A DNA stretch of 64,000 nucleotides from Apostichopus japonicus. Taxonomy: Eukaryota > Echinodermata > Holothuroidea > Aspidochirotida > Stichopodidae. Positions 13,159 to 26,600 of the stretch are shown here, piece after piece. The position numbers were made by a program, and so were the translations under genes. The stretch lies in assembly GCF_037975245.1 (NCBI RefSeq), contig NC_092569.1:2335501-2399500 (forward strand). Direction: 5' to 3'. Below the pieces are notes generated by a model, which saw only the letters and a program-made list of their open reading frames with translations, was not told where the DNA came from and searched no databases. The number at the start of each line of letters is the position of its first letter. Positions within the stretch are counted from its first letter, which is position 1.

Positions 13159-14068
13159 CATGGGCGTCAACAGGTGGGGGACGGGGGGGACATGTCCCCC
13201 CACTTTCAAAAGTGGAGGGGATATCATATCATTTGTCCCACCCACTTTTCAGAGTAGTTATTAAAAAAAATCACATGCATATGCGCAATTTTCTATTTAA
13301 GGTCAAGAAATCTGGACTCCCTGGGCCCCTGCTATCTATCACTTGCACCGTCATTTATCTCCCATTCTCCCAATATCCTAAATCTGCCCATTTAATTCGT
13401 TCGGGGGGGGGGGGGAGAGACCATTCGAAAGTGTATTGAATCTTGCACACATGTTGTTTGTATGGGTTCCAAGGGATTAGGTAAGCCATACAGGTAGATG
13501 GTGATGAGTTACTATGTTCATATCACTACCTCCAGTCCCTTGGACTGGACGGACGAATAGGGGTGTAGGGGTTAAGTAATTAAGGCCACATGTATTCGCC
13601 GGATATGGTAGATCTTTATTGTTGAGTGCCGGCTAGGCGCTACACACGCTCTGCGCGCGGTGCCTTTTCTGATTATTATTATTAAAGTACCTGGGCACAT
13701 AACAACTGACGTCTCGCACCTACATGCATGTATTATATATACCACTCCACTCATCCCGGAGGTGACGGCGCCACTTTTTCAATATTTCGTTTGAGATGGA
13801 CGCTGTGTAATTCGTCTCCCTTGGTGTCAGAACGGCATCTTTCTACCAGTAGGCTACTTTCTGTCGGAATTTAGTTTTGTGAGACAAAATTTCTCCTCAC
13901 AGATCTGGTTCTGATGTAACTAAAAACGACTCAGGAAGGCCGTCTCCTGCGATCTAGGGGGTCTTATGTACCCAAAATTTTCTGGTACGCTACGCGCCAA
14001 CCAATGGTGGCGCTCCGCTTAGATAGTATAGTGTCCCCCTCACTTTCTGACACCTGCTGATGCCCATG
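13159..14068. mobile_element. Non-autonomous hAT-type element, copy 2 (910 bp), in the Kv2 intron
   Basis: Same family and orientation as the copy at 7466. It has the same left end CATGGGCGTCAACAGGT and a right end ACCTGCTGATGCCCATG with one change. The flanking 8-bp duplication is CATATGCT (13151-13158 and 14069-14076). The first ~130 bp and last ~290 bp match copy 1 closely, but the centre (about 13300-13780) is unrelated to copy 1's centre. Confidence 0.9.
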
Positions 14069-14246
14069 CATATGCTTAACACTAGTATGAACTCTCTGGA
14101 TCGTGCGAACATTTTGGAGTCTACCTCTCTTATTCAACCTAACTTGACCGGTAAAAAGCTTGAAAGGTTTCCTACTTTTATCGCAGTCATGTAAAGTGTT
14201 AAAATTGCCAAACGAAAAAGCTGGTAACGTAAAGCGTTTAAAGTAG

Positions 14247-14248
<2 letters not shown>

Positions 14249-14312
<64 letters not shown>
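14249..14312. repeat. (AT)n microsatellite
   Basis: About 30 uninterrupted AT dinucleotides. Confidence 0.95.
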
Positions 14313-14316
<4 letters not shown>

Positions 14317-14467
14317 AACATATGTACACATTTGCGCTTCATATTAATTAGACGGTAGTCGTGAGTAAAATTTAAAGCAGTATGCTGCGTTACATTGGCC
14401 TCTACATATCATTTATGAAAAATGTTACGAAAGGAAAGATGATTCTAAAGCAATTGTTCCAAACCTA

Positions 14468-14559
14468 TACACCCACCCACACACACACGCGCACACACAC
14501 ACACACCCACCCCCCCACACATATATATATATTAATATATTATATATAATATTATATAT

Positions 14560-14618
<59 letters not shown>
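14468..14618. repeat. Compound (AC)n-(AT)n microsatellite
   Basis: A short AC/CCCAC stretch followed by imperfect AT repeats, then a pure AT run. Confidence 0.95.
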
Positions 14619-14619
<1 letters not shown>

Positions 14620-14953
14620 TTATTGTTTGCCAATAAAATGCGGCTATCTAATACTGTGACAACATTGTGACGTTAGCCCCTAAATTTAATTTCGGACCAG
14701 CAAATACTTAGTAGTATAGACTATATTTGACAAGTGTGTTTGCGGGTTTTATCAGAATGATTAAGCTCGTCCAAGAAATTAGTTTGTAAAGTCCAATGTA
14801 AACAGAATACAAACGTTCTAAGATAAATGTATTGACAGTAAGGCAGGGGCGGAAATGTCACACTGTGGTTATTGGATTAGTATTTCTACAGAGCTTCACA
14901 TCAGCGTAATGTTTGCTGTCTGCGTGCCGCTATAGTACGTTGGTTAAACTACA

Positions 14954-14995
14954 TTATAATTATTATTATTATTATTACTACTATTGTTGTTATTG

Positions 14996-15032
<37 letters not shown>

Positions 15033-15051
15033 CATTATTATTATTATTATA

Positions 15052-15119
<68 letters not shown>
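14954..15119. repeat. (ATT)n microsatellite, ~165 bp
   Basis: ATT trinucleotides with a few substitutions in the first half and a pure run in the second. It reads as poly-Ile on the minus strand, which is not a gene. Confidence 0.95.
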
Positions 15120-18100
15120 GTTGGATAGATGAATTATCTGCATCAGTTGCGTTGATGTAAAGTACTTCGGTCTTATGTTGATAACAAACCTAACCAGATG
15201 GAACATATCTAATTTGCTATCTTTTCGTAGATGGGTACCCTTTTTATATTAAAGAGACTTTGTTAGACGAAACCTCCTTCTAACGGAAGATAGTGTTTCG
15301 TTGGACTGTTTGTTGTGATGACAAGGAGACGCCGTTTCTATTAAAATGTATGTATAGAGCCCAGTTTAGCGATATAATATATTGTATATGCTTTGAAAAT
15401 GTGAAGAATTCTACAGTATTTAAGTTGTAATATTACATTAGTACACCCCTCGAGGTCTACCTTTAAAGCGAGCTAAAAATGGCAAATTCTTAATCATGGC
15501 GTAGTTACAGGGCCTGATTTAGCTTGTGCAGGGGTCAACACAAGATGATCCCCTTAAGCGTTATGCATATAAATGATATATTACAATAACAGTCGGACAG
15601 ACATAAGTTTCACAGACACTTATCACGTCACAATCATATTAAATTATTAGCTAGTCATGAATGCATTGTAAGCATTGCTGTGTTACGCCCACTTAGCTGT
15701 AGTGTTCGCTACTGCTCTGCAGTACAACCTCAAATCTCGTTAACACATCTCAAGTGTATAGACTGTTGTAGCGCTTATCTTTCACAATATATATACCATA
15801 CCGCCATCTTGATAAGATGGCGAATTTCAACCTTGAAATATTTCCGATCCCGAACTGTAGACGCTCGAGTGGCACTTAAACCTATACTGGGTTAGTTTAA
15901 GCTAACATGGCACGCCAATTATACATTGAGAACGTATATTACACTTTACATACTCCCGATTCACATGTATATACTCATATAATATGTGTGTGTCTGCGTG
16001 TGTACGTGTACTGACTTTGCGCTCTTCAGTAAGATATCACTGGCTAATGGACAGGGATGAACATGTCAATACTGAACAATTAGTGGGTCGATAGATAATA
16101 ATTATACTGGCTAGATATGAAGGTTTATTTGATTGACGTGGTTAAACAGCATGAGTAATTAAATGGCAAATTGTACAGTGATACAATACGACTTTGTCTT
16201 AACGCCGACATCTTGGTTTTTACTTTAATTTAAAAATGCAGGGTTTCGTTATAAGCTGAAGAAATCAATAGTATGAAGGCATATGTATAGTATTGCACAG
16301 TTAAAAATGTCACACTGAAAACGTTTTCTGTATATCTGATAGAGATTTTTTATTAAATAAACAAGTAGATTAGAAATATCCACATATACTTGATTGTGAA
16401 TCCTGTATGACACATACAGAACCCCCCCCCCCCCAAAAAAAATACTGTGAAAAATATTGTAAATATGAACACAATTATATTGATAAATTACAGACTCAGT
16501 CTGACAAAATTTCCTTAGAAAACCTTTGAATTCTGTCTTGGGCTGACTTCCATTTGAAATTCGAGTTATTATTCAAATTTATAATTATAAATTATAAATA
16601 CGTACGATTGTAAAATATTCCAAAAGTTGTTGCAGTGTTGAAGGCGATCATTTTAATTTATTAATGAAGGAAAAATTTCAAAGTTTGGCAAGTTTGAAGA
16701 CATTCAAGAGCACGTTCCAAGATTGTTAGAACGGTGGTTATGCATCGGAAAGATTTGTTTGAAATATGTCTTATTTGTCTCAAGGCATATGAAGTAATTT
16801 CATAAGAGCCTTTGATTATTAACTGATTCTTGCATGATCTTGAATAACTGATAGATGCTGTTGATATGCGTCGTTGTGTCTATACTTAGCTATGCTGCTT
16901 CAAGGTGTCTTTTGGGGGCTTGTGTTAAGAAGACACTTTTTGCAATCTTTCCTACCGAATCGTCAATAAATTTGAATTTACACATTACGGCAAATATAAT
17001 TCGCATATTTTGTCGAGAAGAATGTAGGTGGAAAGGGTTAACAAAGCTCAAGAATGATAAAGAGATCCTACATAAAAAAGTCAGGGAAATAAAGAAACCG
17101 TTAAGTATTAAACAATGTTTCAAACTGACAAGCAAGCAATTCAGTTGTCGCTCGAATTCGTGTGATATAAACAAAGCGGGAAATATCTTGTATTTGATCA
17201 CTAAAGAGGTAGTTTATACTTGAAATACTTATTTCAAGAGGTGTTTTTGCTCCAACATGACATGGGAAAAATGTTTGTAAACATAGTTATGCACGCCTCG
17301 GAACGTAAGCAGCAGACTATAGCAGCCCGAGTAAAGGTTCCAACATCTACAAACTAGTTAATGTAAAAATATATATATTTATCAAATTGAGTAACCAATC
17401 TATTTATGCCAATGAGATGTTTATTTCCTTTCTCACCAAGATGAAGTATAGGGTTCGCAGCGAGATGAAATCGTAAAGATAATACATCGACGGGTTATCT
17501 CGTGAGAATTCAATATTTTACTATACACCTGCTCTTATGCAACCCTGTTAGCAAGTTACCTAATATATATTTTGGAATTCGTCCTTATTACGTCACTAGT
17601 GACAATTTCACAATTTGATGACACGCATCCAAACAGTCGAAAGATCATGATGAAATCGATTTTCTTCTTAAATTGTAAACAAAATAAACACATTACGTCA
17701 AATAGCATGATTCGGGGCATTTTAGCATTAACGTTTTTTAAAGTATTTAATAATTTGGTCGTAGTTTTGTTCAAGTGATTTGTTGAATCACCATACAAAC
17801 CTTATGAATCCACCAACCAACAAGTAAGTAGAAGTCTCTGTTTGGTATCAAGCTTAGTATTAAGCTTAGGCTTATGACAAAAACAAAATCACAAAATAAA
17901 ATGTACTTTAGTTGGCAAAGAAACAAATGCATTATTGGACAGGCGCCATCCGAATGCTTTCGTGGCACAAGATGACAATTAACATAATCTTAAACTCTTG
18001 AAACTTTTGTTAATATTTCATTTCATGTATTAATTTTTTTCTGCTATTCCACAACTGACAACACAATAAATGTACAATATTATGGACGGTATAGTGTGCC

Positions 18101-19936
18101 TTTGGAAACCTTGCAAGTCATCTTGTAATCATCTACTAGTCATGCGTTGCTAAGGAATCCAGTCTTGTGACATCAGCTAAAGTGTGACAAATATAAGACG
18201 GTACCTTGATATGAAACTCACACCAAGCGGAGAATGAGGAAGGGCTTAATCATATTATGTATTAATGTCTCGCCGACGTATACAAGTCAGTCGGAAAACG
18301 AGCTGTAAGAATTCATGGGACGTAAACAGCATACATATACTTTAACACTAAAGCCCACGTTTGATGTGTTTAGAAATTTGTAAAGCAACCTCATATTATA
18401 AATGTGTAATTTCTCAGGTATAGCTGATATCACTTACCATTGGGATATTTGAAGGTAGTATTTAAATGATAAAAGCAGAAACTGCTGCGCCATTGTGTCC
18501 CTATTTCATGAAGGTGATGTGAATCTTGGAATAATGTGCTTACCTTAGCAAAGGCTATCATATTCACCTCAATTATATATTAATTAAGTTAGGACCTTAA
18601 TACCGAAAGCCTATCTTACTAACACCTGTGTGACTACGGAAAGTTATATGATATCTATGACGTGTTTTTGTCATTTGTATTCTCGCAAATTACTTACACA
18701 AGATATTTTATTTTATTGAAGGCATTTCATTAAACTATCTAATGTTTAGCACTTCTGTTTTCTCCATTTTCGCGCAGCAAAGGTCCAATAAGTATACTTA
18801 GATAACAGAAGCACTTACAAATTATTTGCATAAGTGTACACTGCAGTTTGTCTGATGTGATAATCCTGTTAAATTGCCAGAAATAAATATTAAATGAATG
18901 AACAAGAAAATATAATGTCTACGCTACTTAAGCAATGATATAAACTATGTTTGTGATATATGTTTATTTAGCTCTTCATACAACTGCAGATTTTAAAAAG
19001 AAATATTTACTTTTACTATAGTAAGAGTCGTATAGATAAAGATTTAAGTGCGGATTCATATTATACATATCGGCTTGAACTGCAACTCACTAATATGCAA
19101 AACTCATATTGTTGTGTCCGACAGTAATAAGAATGCCTTTTTCACCCAGCTCACACGTTTGTCTACCAGTGCCCACACATCAGCTTATTGAACATAAAAT
19201 CCATTTGTATTTAGTATGATGCTATCAGGAAGGCAGTATAGCTTGAATGAAGCGTTGCCATAGCAACAGGTAACCATGCAATGGATGACGGAAGTGATTA
19301 TTATGGAGTAAAAGGTAGAGCCTTTCAAATGGAAGGAAATGAAAGAGACCCGAGGCTACAAGGGCTTTCGTGATATTTTGAAGAATTAATTCCTTAGTTT
19401 TATTACTTAGTATTAAGTGCGCGTGTATCTTGGGGAATACATCAATTCCCTGATTAGTGTACTGGCTAGGTTTCCGATAAAGCATCCTCACTGTTAGCAG
19501 ATATTTTAACTATACGTTCAATAAAGAAAAGGAATAGTCGACGAGAACGTTACTTATGAAAATCATTTGTATTCTAATATATATATTAGAAACACTACTT
19601 TGTTCCAACAAATGTTGAATATCCGTCGAATGTATTGTAAAATCTCTTGGAGGCATATTATTTTGCCCAGGGAAAGGAACATCTGTCTAACCCATGGCAA
19701 ATGCCGTAGGATAGGTTTCTTAGGTTCCTTAAATTAAGTAATTCAGTACGTATTTTTCTTTATACGGTAGATTAAGCAACATCCCTTTCATTAGAATCCA
19801 TGAATGTAACGTATTCAATTCCTGGCATAAAACATCCACATAAGATGAGTTTCTCAACTTATGCAGTCTCTCTTAAGAAAGTCTCGTATCCGTTTCCATT
19901 AACTCGGTATAGCTCATTTCTAAAGTTGACCTTTGC

Positions 19937-20380
19937 AGGGGCGTCGGAAGCTATTTGGGATTGGTACGGCAGATCAGAGTGTGGCCATCTATCATAATTA
20001 TCGGGGGGGGGCGTTTGGTAGGTCAAACTACGCTACGCGTCACCATGATTGGAGCGTAGCGTAATGGAGAAAATTTTGAAAAAATGCCTCCCAGATTGCA
20101 GGAAATGGCACTTCCCGAGCTTGAAAACAAGACCCCTGCCATGCCAGAGTAGTCACATTTAGCCTACTTGCCGTCATCATTATTGAAAATTATTGAAAAA
20201 TATACCTCCAAGATTGCATGAAATAGCAGTTCACATGTGTCATATGAAAAAACAAGAATTCAAGGTTAACGAGATTTAATTTACATATCAGAGAAGGTCC
20301 CAAACTGGTGCCATTTTTTTTTTCTTAGTCCTACTTATTTTTTTTTTTGCGCCGTGAATATTGGTCCGGCCCTGCTTTGT
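19937..20380. mobile_element. Possible degraded DNA element
   Basis: Left end CAGGGGCGTCGGAAGC and right end GGTCCGGCCCTG look like the worn ends of the CAGGGGCG-type elements common in marine invertebrates, and CTTTG occurs just outside both. Inside, GCTACGCGTCACCATGATTGG followed by AGCGTAGC resembles the hairpin of the other elements in this window. No clean 8-bp duplication was found. Confidence 0.4.
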
Positions 20381-23300
20381 AGGTCAGACCCAGACTGTTT
20401 CAGATTAGCAAGACACGATTCAACATGCACTTCGATAACGTGAAGTTGAGTATTTCGTGAATTACTGGAGTTGACTATATTGAGCCACTAATTTGAGACT
20501 ACTTTGAGGGACCGTGATGGAATTAGGGAATGTCGGATACACTATAACATACGCACCAAAGAAACCTTGAAAATATGTTAAACTTAATTAATTTTTACCT
20601 CTGAGAGTTACACTATATTTTTATGCTACCCCATGATGTTTTTTTTTTAAATACAAAATAACCCACATATAATAAATGAAATGAAGAAAGATGCTGAAGG
20701 AAAAACCCTTCAAAAGAAGAAAAAAACACAGAAATACATAAACTATGCCTGGGTCATTGTTACGGTTACCTTTAAAGAAGTTAGTTAATATAATCTTGTC
20801 TTTTTATAGCGCTTAAACTTACCTTTATACCTACACATTTAAAACCGAAGAAAAATATATAGATAATGGGTTGTAAAATTTGTGAAGATTCGAAACAACT
20901 AAACAACTTTACCATATAAATTGATATTCCCTTCGCATAGTCTTTTTAAGAGAGTTTTAGAAACGCAGAGAAATTATAACCTAGAACTGGAACCTAGGAC
21001 TTTTGCAAATCCTCCCCACTAACAACTATCCTAGACTGATTCTTTTCATGTTATACTCCCTCTTAAAGGCCATTGAGGAGACAATTGGTATACATTTTCC
21101 TTAATACTTAAACCAAAATTTAACTGTACTAGTGATTTGAAAAAGTGCGGTGTTAACCGACCATTTCTCAAAATCAAACACATCACGTGACAAGTGCCTC
21201 TCTATACGGTACATTACGATACTTTCCGTTAATTGGTCGCTTCACCTTATGACGTCAAAGGATGATGGCTCTGCATATTCTGTTTTGGATAGACGAATCA
21301 ACGAGGACTTCCATTGACCCTGTACAAACCGTGAACAGTTTAAACATGGAGCGCAGTTAGTGGCTGATACTGTAAAGTTTAGGTATGAAGACAGAACAAA
21401 TACATATCATTGATTTACAATAAAAAATAACATAAAAAGCTGTCCCAAATCAATGAAACGATCAAAAGAAAAAAATTGAACTTTGGTTGAATTTTGTTGT
21501 TACTAACTTTATGACAGCATGCCGGCTGTCCTTTACTTTGCTTTAGTTAAAAAGCGTCTTCCATCAACTTCAAAACTTCATATATTATGAGTACATGGTC
21601 TTGTTGCAACTTATTCCAAAATTGATTGGAGCACGATCTTATATACTTTATATATCCACTTGATTAATAGGTATATACTACCTCTCTACGATATAATGAT
21701 TACTCGACCTTCTTGAATGTTGGCAAGACGCCAATTCTTGGATTATGACTAAACAAGAAAAAATAATAATAATAATGGCAAGCAAGGATCATTTGTATCT
21801 GATATGATGTATATATGAGAACGAAATCAGGAATATATAACCAAAAAAAAACCCCTATGTAAGTATGTGGAACTGCAAGAATCTGTAGGTATAGACTTTA
21901 TACAGTAAAATTAAAGAAAATGTGTAAGCTTCAAGTGGTTGTTAAGAATGGATTAGCTTCCAGTTTGTGTATATATGCTACAACATTGCCATAAAATACT
22001 GTAAGGTGTAGTGTTGATTGTTGAAATGTGAGTTACGTTCCCCATGCTTTATCTGTTATGCTACGGGTATTTTATTTTTGCCAGAAGATATAGACAGAAC
22101 GGCACCCAGTAAATGACGATGGTTTCTTATAATTCACGGCGCCCCATGCATATGATGTCATAAATAAAGTCCCACAAGTCATAGAAGGCTATTAGGTTTC
22201 CAGGTTTCTTGGCTACTTGATATCTTGAAGTAGCGGCACTTCATGAACCTCTGAAATAAATTGCTTCCCCTCTCCCGTATTCTGTCGGTCGACTCGTTAA
22301 CGATAGGTTTACCGATGGAAGATAATAAATTAACTTTTAGCATTTGTTGTCAGGACTTTGGAACAATTTATTTTTTTAAATTTACGTTAGTTTTAGCCTT
22401 CTACCTCTTCTTCTTTTAATTCTTCTTCTGAATTTATTAGAAATTTATTAGAACAGTGTGTTACGCTAATTACATATCTGTATCTTGACGATATCTCAGT
22501 ATGCTTAAAAGTGATACTTCGTAGATAATTTTTACTTACTAACACATATGTTTTTTTTTCTTTTCGGTTTGAAGCTTCTAAAAATACTCCCGCGGGAATT
22601 GCTCTCCTTATATTTCTTCGATTCTTACTTATTTTTGACCCAACTTGAGGTCATGAATATTCATTTGAAATATTAATCGTATTTGTATCAGCTCTATAAT
22701 TTACCGTAGCAGTTTACGCGTGTATGGATTGTTGCATACGTGTAAGCTAATGATTATGGTTGGTTTAGTGTCTCCTGTAATGCTAACAGAACAAAACGTA
22801 GACAGGCTCTCTATTATATATAGGTGACTAGTTTATGTTCATCTCAGAATATCTAACTGCATTATCATTTTAAGGATAGAATGAAAACATTCGTTGTATA
22901 TGAAAGAAAGACTAGCCCTGCACCACTGACAAGGTATCTGAATTCTGATTATATAAATATTCTTAGACGGTCACGTGTTTACATCCTGTCTGGCGGTTTG
23001 ATTTATTCTAACCTTACAATAAAATGTCTGAGGTCTAATATGAGCAAATGGGTTATTGCTGAAATATGTATGTACGACTTCACTATACGGTTTAAGGTTA
23101 CCGTAGCACAATGTTGCCGCAGACATTGTGCCTGTCATACGATTTAAGGAATACATAATTATTACTGTCAATCTATCGGTTTCTTATTTACCTCATCTTA
23201 ATTTCATCACAAGCTGATTGTAAGACTTTCTTATTAACATTAAAGAATAAAAACACTCAAAGTAAATTGTTACTGAAATGAAACCAAAACCACGTATTGT

Positions 23301-26300
23301 TATTATTTTCATACGTGTAGAAAGCTAAAATCAGGTTTAAATCAGTAATTTGGGACAATAATTTCTCGTGAATAAATCTTAAGTCAATATGTTATTCACT
23401 GAAGATACGATATATACAATATACAGCGATACGTAATTTAAACGAAAACACAACCGATATGACATAAATAATTACAATATTTTGTATAGATGGATATTGT
23501 TTCTAACACTCACAACACCGCCTCAAGGCTATAGCTTATCAAGGCATTTAAAAGTAAAAAAAAAACTGTAATTAAAGGTAGATTTTCAGGCGCAAAAGTG
23601 TCAGAAATTTCGACCATTACAAAACAATGCTATCAGTCCAGGCTGCATTTCTATAACACTCTTCAAGTGTTGAGAAACGATCCTTTAAACAGGTGATGTT
23701 CATCAATAAAAATGACTGGACTATGAAGTCTAATACAGAGACCATTAGGTCACTTCCACAGATATACAAAACGAGAATCAATGGGATAGCATAAGACGTT
23801 TAATGGCATGACATGTTTACAATGGTTACAAGTTCGTCAGTGAATACTGATGTTGAATGTCATCCAAAAGGGTTCTATTGTTAATATGAATTTAAAAGAA
23901 CATATTTCGGTGGAGTTATTATAATGTATACAAACAAATGGATGAACCTTGACATTTAAACCTGCACCGAAAAGCCTACGACATCATCAATATAGCTTTA
24001 AATGGGTAGTCCATAGGTTTAACATATTTTAAAGGTATAGATATAGAACACTTTAGTACTAGAAATCATAGTTGTCTTTTCCTTTGGACTATAACATACC
24101 AATACTAGACTACGTTCGCCATTACGACGTTGTTACATATTTACATAATTGTTGAAACAATGCTACACATGACGTCACATTCTTTTGCGAAAAACATTGA
24201 CATCTAAAAATAATCTATAGCAACATTGTTGTTGTTAGTAACAATCAGTCCGCAGAGATGTTTGCTTTTTATTCGAAGACATAAATTTCGCTGTTAAGTA
24301 CATACAAGTATCGACTAACGGGCAATGTACAAACTACATAACTTAAGGCGTAGTATGTAAGCCAGACACACTTATATGCAAAACTGTCCATTTGACAACT
24401 CTTTATCTTTCATGATTTAACCAAAATTAGAAGAGAAAAAAGCACCTACATGAGTTCATTTTGAAATTTAACAAAAACATTCCTCAAGTAAAAGAATATT
24501 CCTCTGAGTGTTTCGCAAATATTATTTATGAGAAACTATCGCGTGTGGTTTTAAACTCTGCCTGACTTACGCTTCGGAGACCCAAGGATTTCAACATGTG
24601 CTTCAAACGCTCCTTCAAGTTGTCAACAAGTATTCACCCGAAGTCCTTCAATTTCCTACAAGCTCAAATAGTAAAACGAAAAATCGAGGGCTTACAGTAT
24701 ACCTTGTTACTTGCTAACGTCAGGGATTACCATGGCAACGGTTTGAAGCGATCATTGCGAGGTTGTCGTTTCCGCACGCATAATGATGCATAATTTGCGA
24801 TATTTGCAGGGCTCCCAGTGATTCATGGCTAGATAATTTGTTGCTTAATAAGATAGTCATACATATTTTACCATTTCAACTAAACTGTGATGCTACCAAT
24901 CCAGTTAGTTTCTAGGACATCTGCATCTAGCGATTTTTGAACATTTTATCTCTAAAGAGAGCAGAGCAACACGAGTCATTTTTCATTCTTATTTTGAGAA
25001 TAATAATATTTTCCAGTCCACAGTAGATCATCAAAAATTTAAACAAGCACTTTGAATTTCCAGTTTCAATTATAGTTTTATCTAACTTGATAAGTTATGT
25101 TTTTATTAATCGCTGACGTTCACTTTACATAGCGCCTATTCAGAAAAAATGAAATGGACTGATGTTTTTAAGTATATCTTAACTGGTGGATATCTTTTTA
25201 TGGCATACTTTGGGAGCACGTTCATAAATAGACGGATAAAGCTTTGAAAGGCATTCGAATGATAATTAACACCGAGAAAAGCACACGACAATATATATAT
25301 TATCTTGCATGAAATATCTCATTTATTTAACTTATTTATGTATGATGTCCGCAAACCTACCCTTCTTCAGGAATATTTTAATTATAGCAAAAATTACCCG
25401 AAACCTCAGTATTTTTAGTGTGTTTAGTATATTGCAGTACCATGACCAAAAAAAAAACATGATGGCACGCGACGTTTACACGAAAACAATCATCCTTTGT
25501 TTTGGGCAAATACTTCTTGATTTACATAACAATATAGTAATCGAATTATTATTTTAACTCTTTATGATCTCCGGGATTTAAGCCTTTACCCGATTCATTA
25601 GCATTGTTTGGATGATGTAATTTTCCCTCTTTACACCAGTTTGATTAGGAGTTACGTGAGGTGCGGTATTGAACGCGGAAAGGAAAGTGGGTGGGGGGGG
25701 GGGGGAGGGATGTAGGGTTCGGGATGTTAAGGTGCAGGTGTGTTGATGTCTCAATGAAAAGAGAGAGAATTGGACTGGTATTTACACAGAACTCACCTAA
25801 TTTATTTAAAAAAAAGCAATTCTGTCATTGGGAAGGGTATTAAATGTGGAGGGAAAATCTTACTTTATTTTTACCATCAATTTTCTTCTTTTGATTAAAC
25901 ATTTCATGCGTCAGAAAGATAATTACAATCGCGAATCACCATGTGTCATGTCATTTTCAGTGGTCATGAAGCTATTACTCGTCACTAACATGAAGTATCG
26001 TTATTGGAAGAATATTTCTTCAAATTGTTTGCAAACTTTCATAATGACTGCAGCCCACCCTGATTTTATCTTCTCTGTATATAATTCCCTTAAATATGAA
26101 ATTAAATCATCATCATTAAACTGTTGCATGTGAACAAGTTTGGCTTTAATTACAAAATGCATGTTAAAGCGTGGGTGTCAGAGAACAGTTCCGAATTCAA
26201 ATACTTTATTTATGAGGTTCGATATTTTCTTATGATGTGAATTTCTTTCTCATTTTATAACTTAAAATCATTTGGTTAAAATTATATGCAAATTTAATAT

Positions 26301-26600
26301 CTTTGACAGAATTAAATGTTCCCGGCATTTTTAACAACCTTCTCCAAGAGAGAAATATTTGTAATTTGAAGTTGAAAGGAACACTGATATTTATTTTCCA
26401 TGCAGTATCAATATAACCACTTTTCAGTCTATGGAAATACCTACTACATTATAGGTAATTCAGTAACCATACATAACCCTTTTGATTTTTTTTCAGATCC
26501 ACAGTTGCCAGTTTTTTTAATATATTTTTTATTATACTTTTTTTTACAAAATTTCATTTTTTAAACATTTTTTCCCTCTCTCTTTATTTTTTTGCTCCAG

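Larger units (their letters stand above)
12091..26600 (+). other. Kv2 intron, 14.5 kb
   Basis: This phase-0 intron runs from GTAAGT at 12091 to a long T-rich stretch and CAG at 26598-26600. It contains a half copy of the fold-back repeat (12538-12700), a complete hAT element (13159-14068), AT, AC and ATT microsatellites (14249-15119) and a possible element remnant near 19937-20380. Short ORFs here (for example 16855-17223) show no family signature, no paired splice sites and no codon pattern that I trust. From about 15.2 to 19.9 kb and 20.4 to 26.5 kb I see no gene. Confidence 0.85.

Noticed and set aside
13964-14331. Minus-strand ORFs of 65-121 codons with poly-Tyr/Ile
   Set aside because: They cross the AT microsatellite and the end of the hAT element; no gene signature.
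14949-15206. 85-codon minus-strand ORF, almost all Ile
   Set aside because: It is the ATT microsatellite read in frame, not a protein.
16855-17223. 122-codon ORF with a hydrophobic start in the Kv2 intron, resembling a secreted protein
   Set aside because: Length is expected by chance in AT-rich sequence, no family match, no splice or promoter support.
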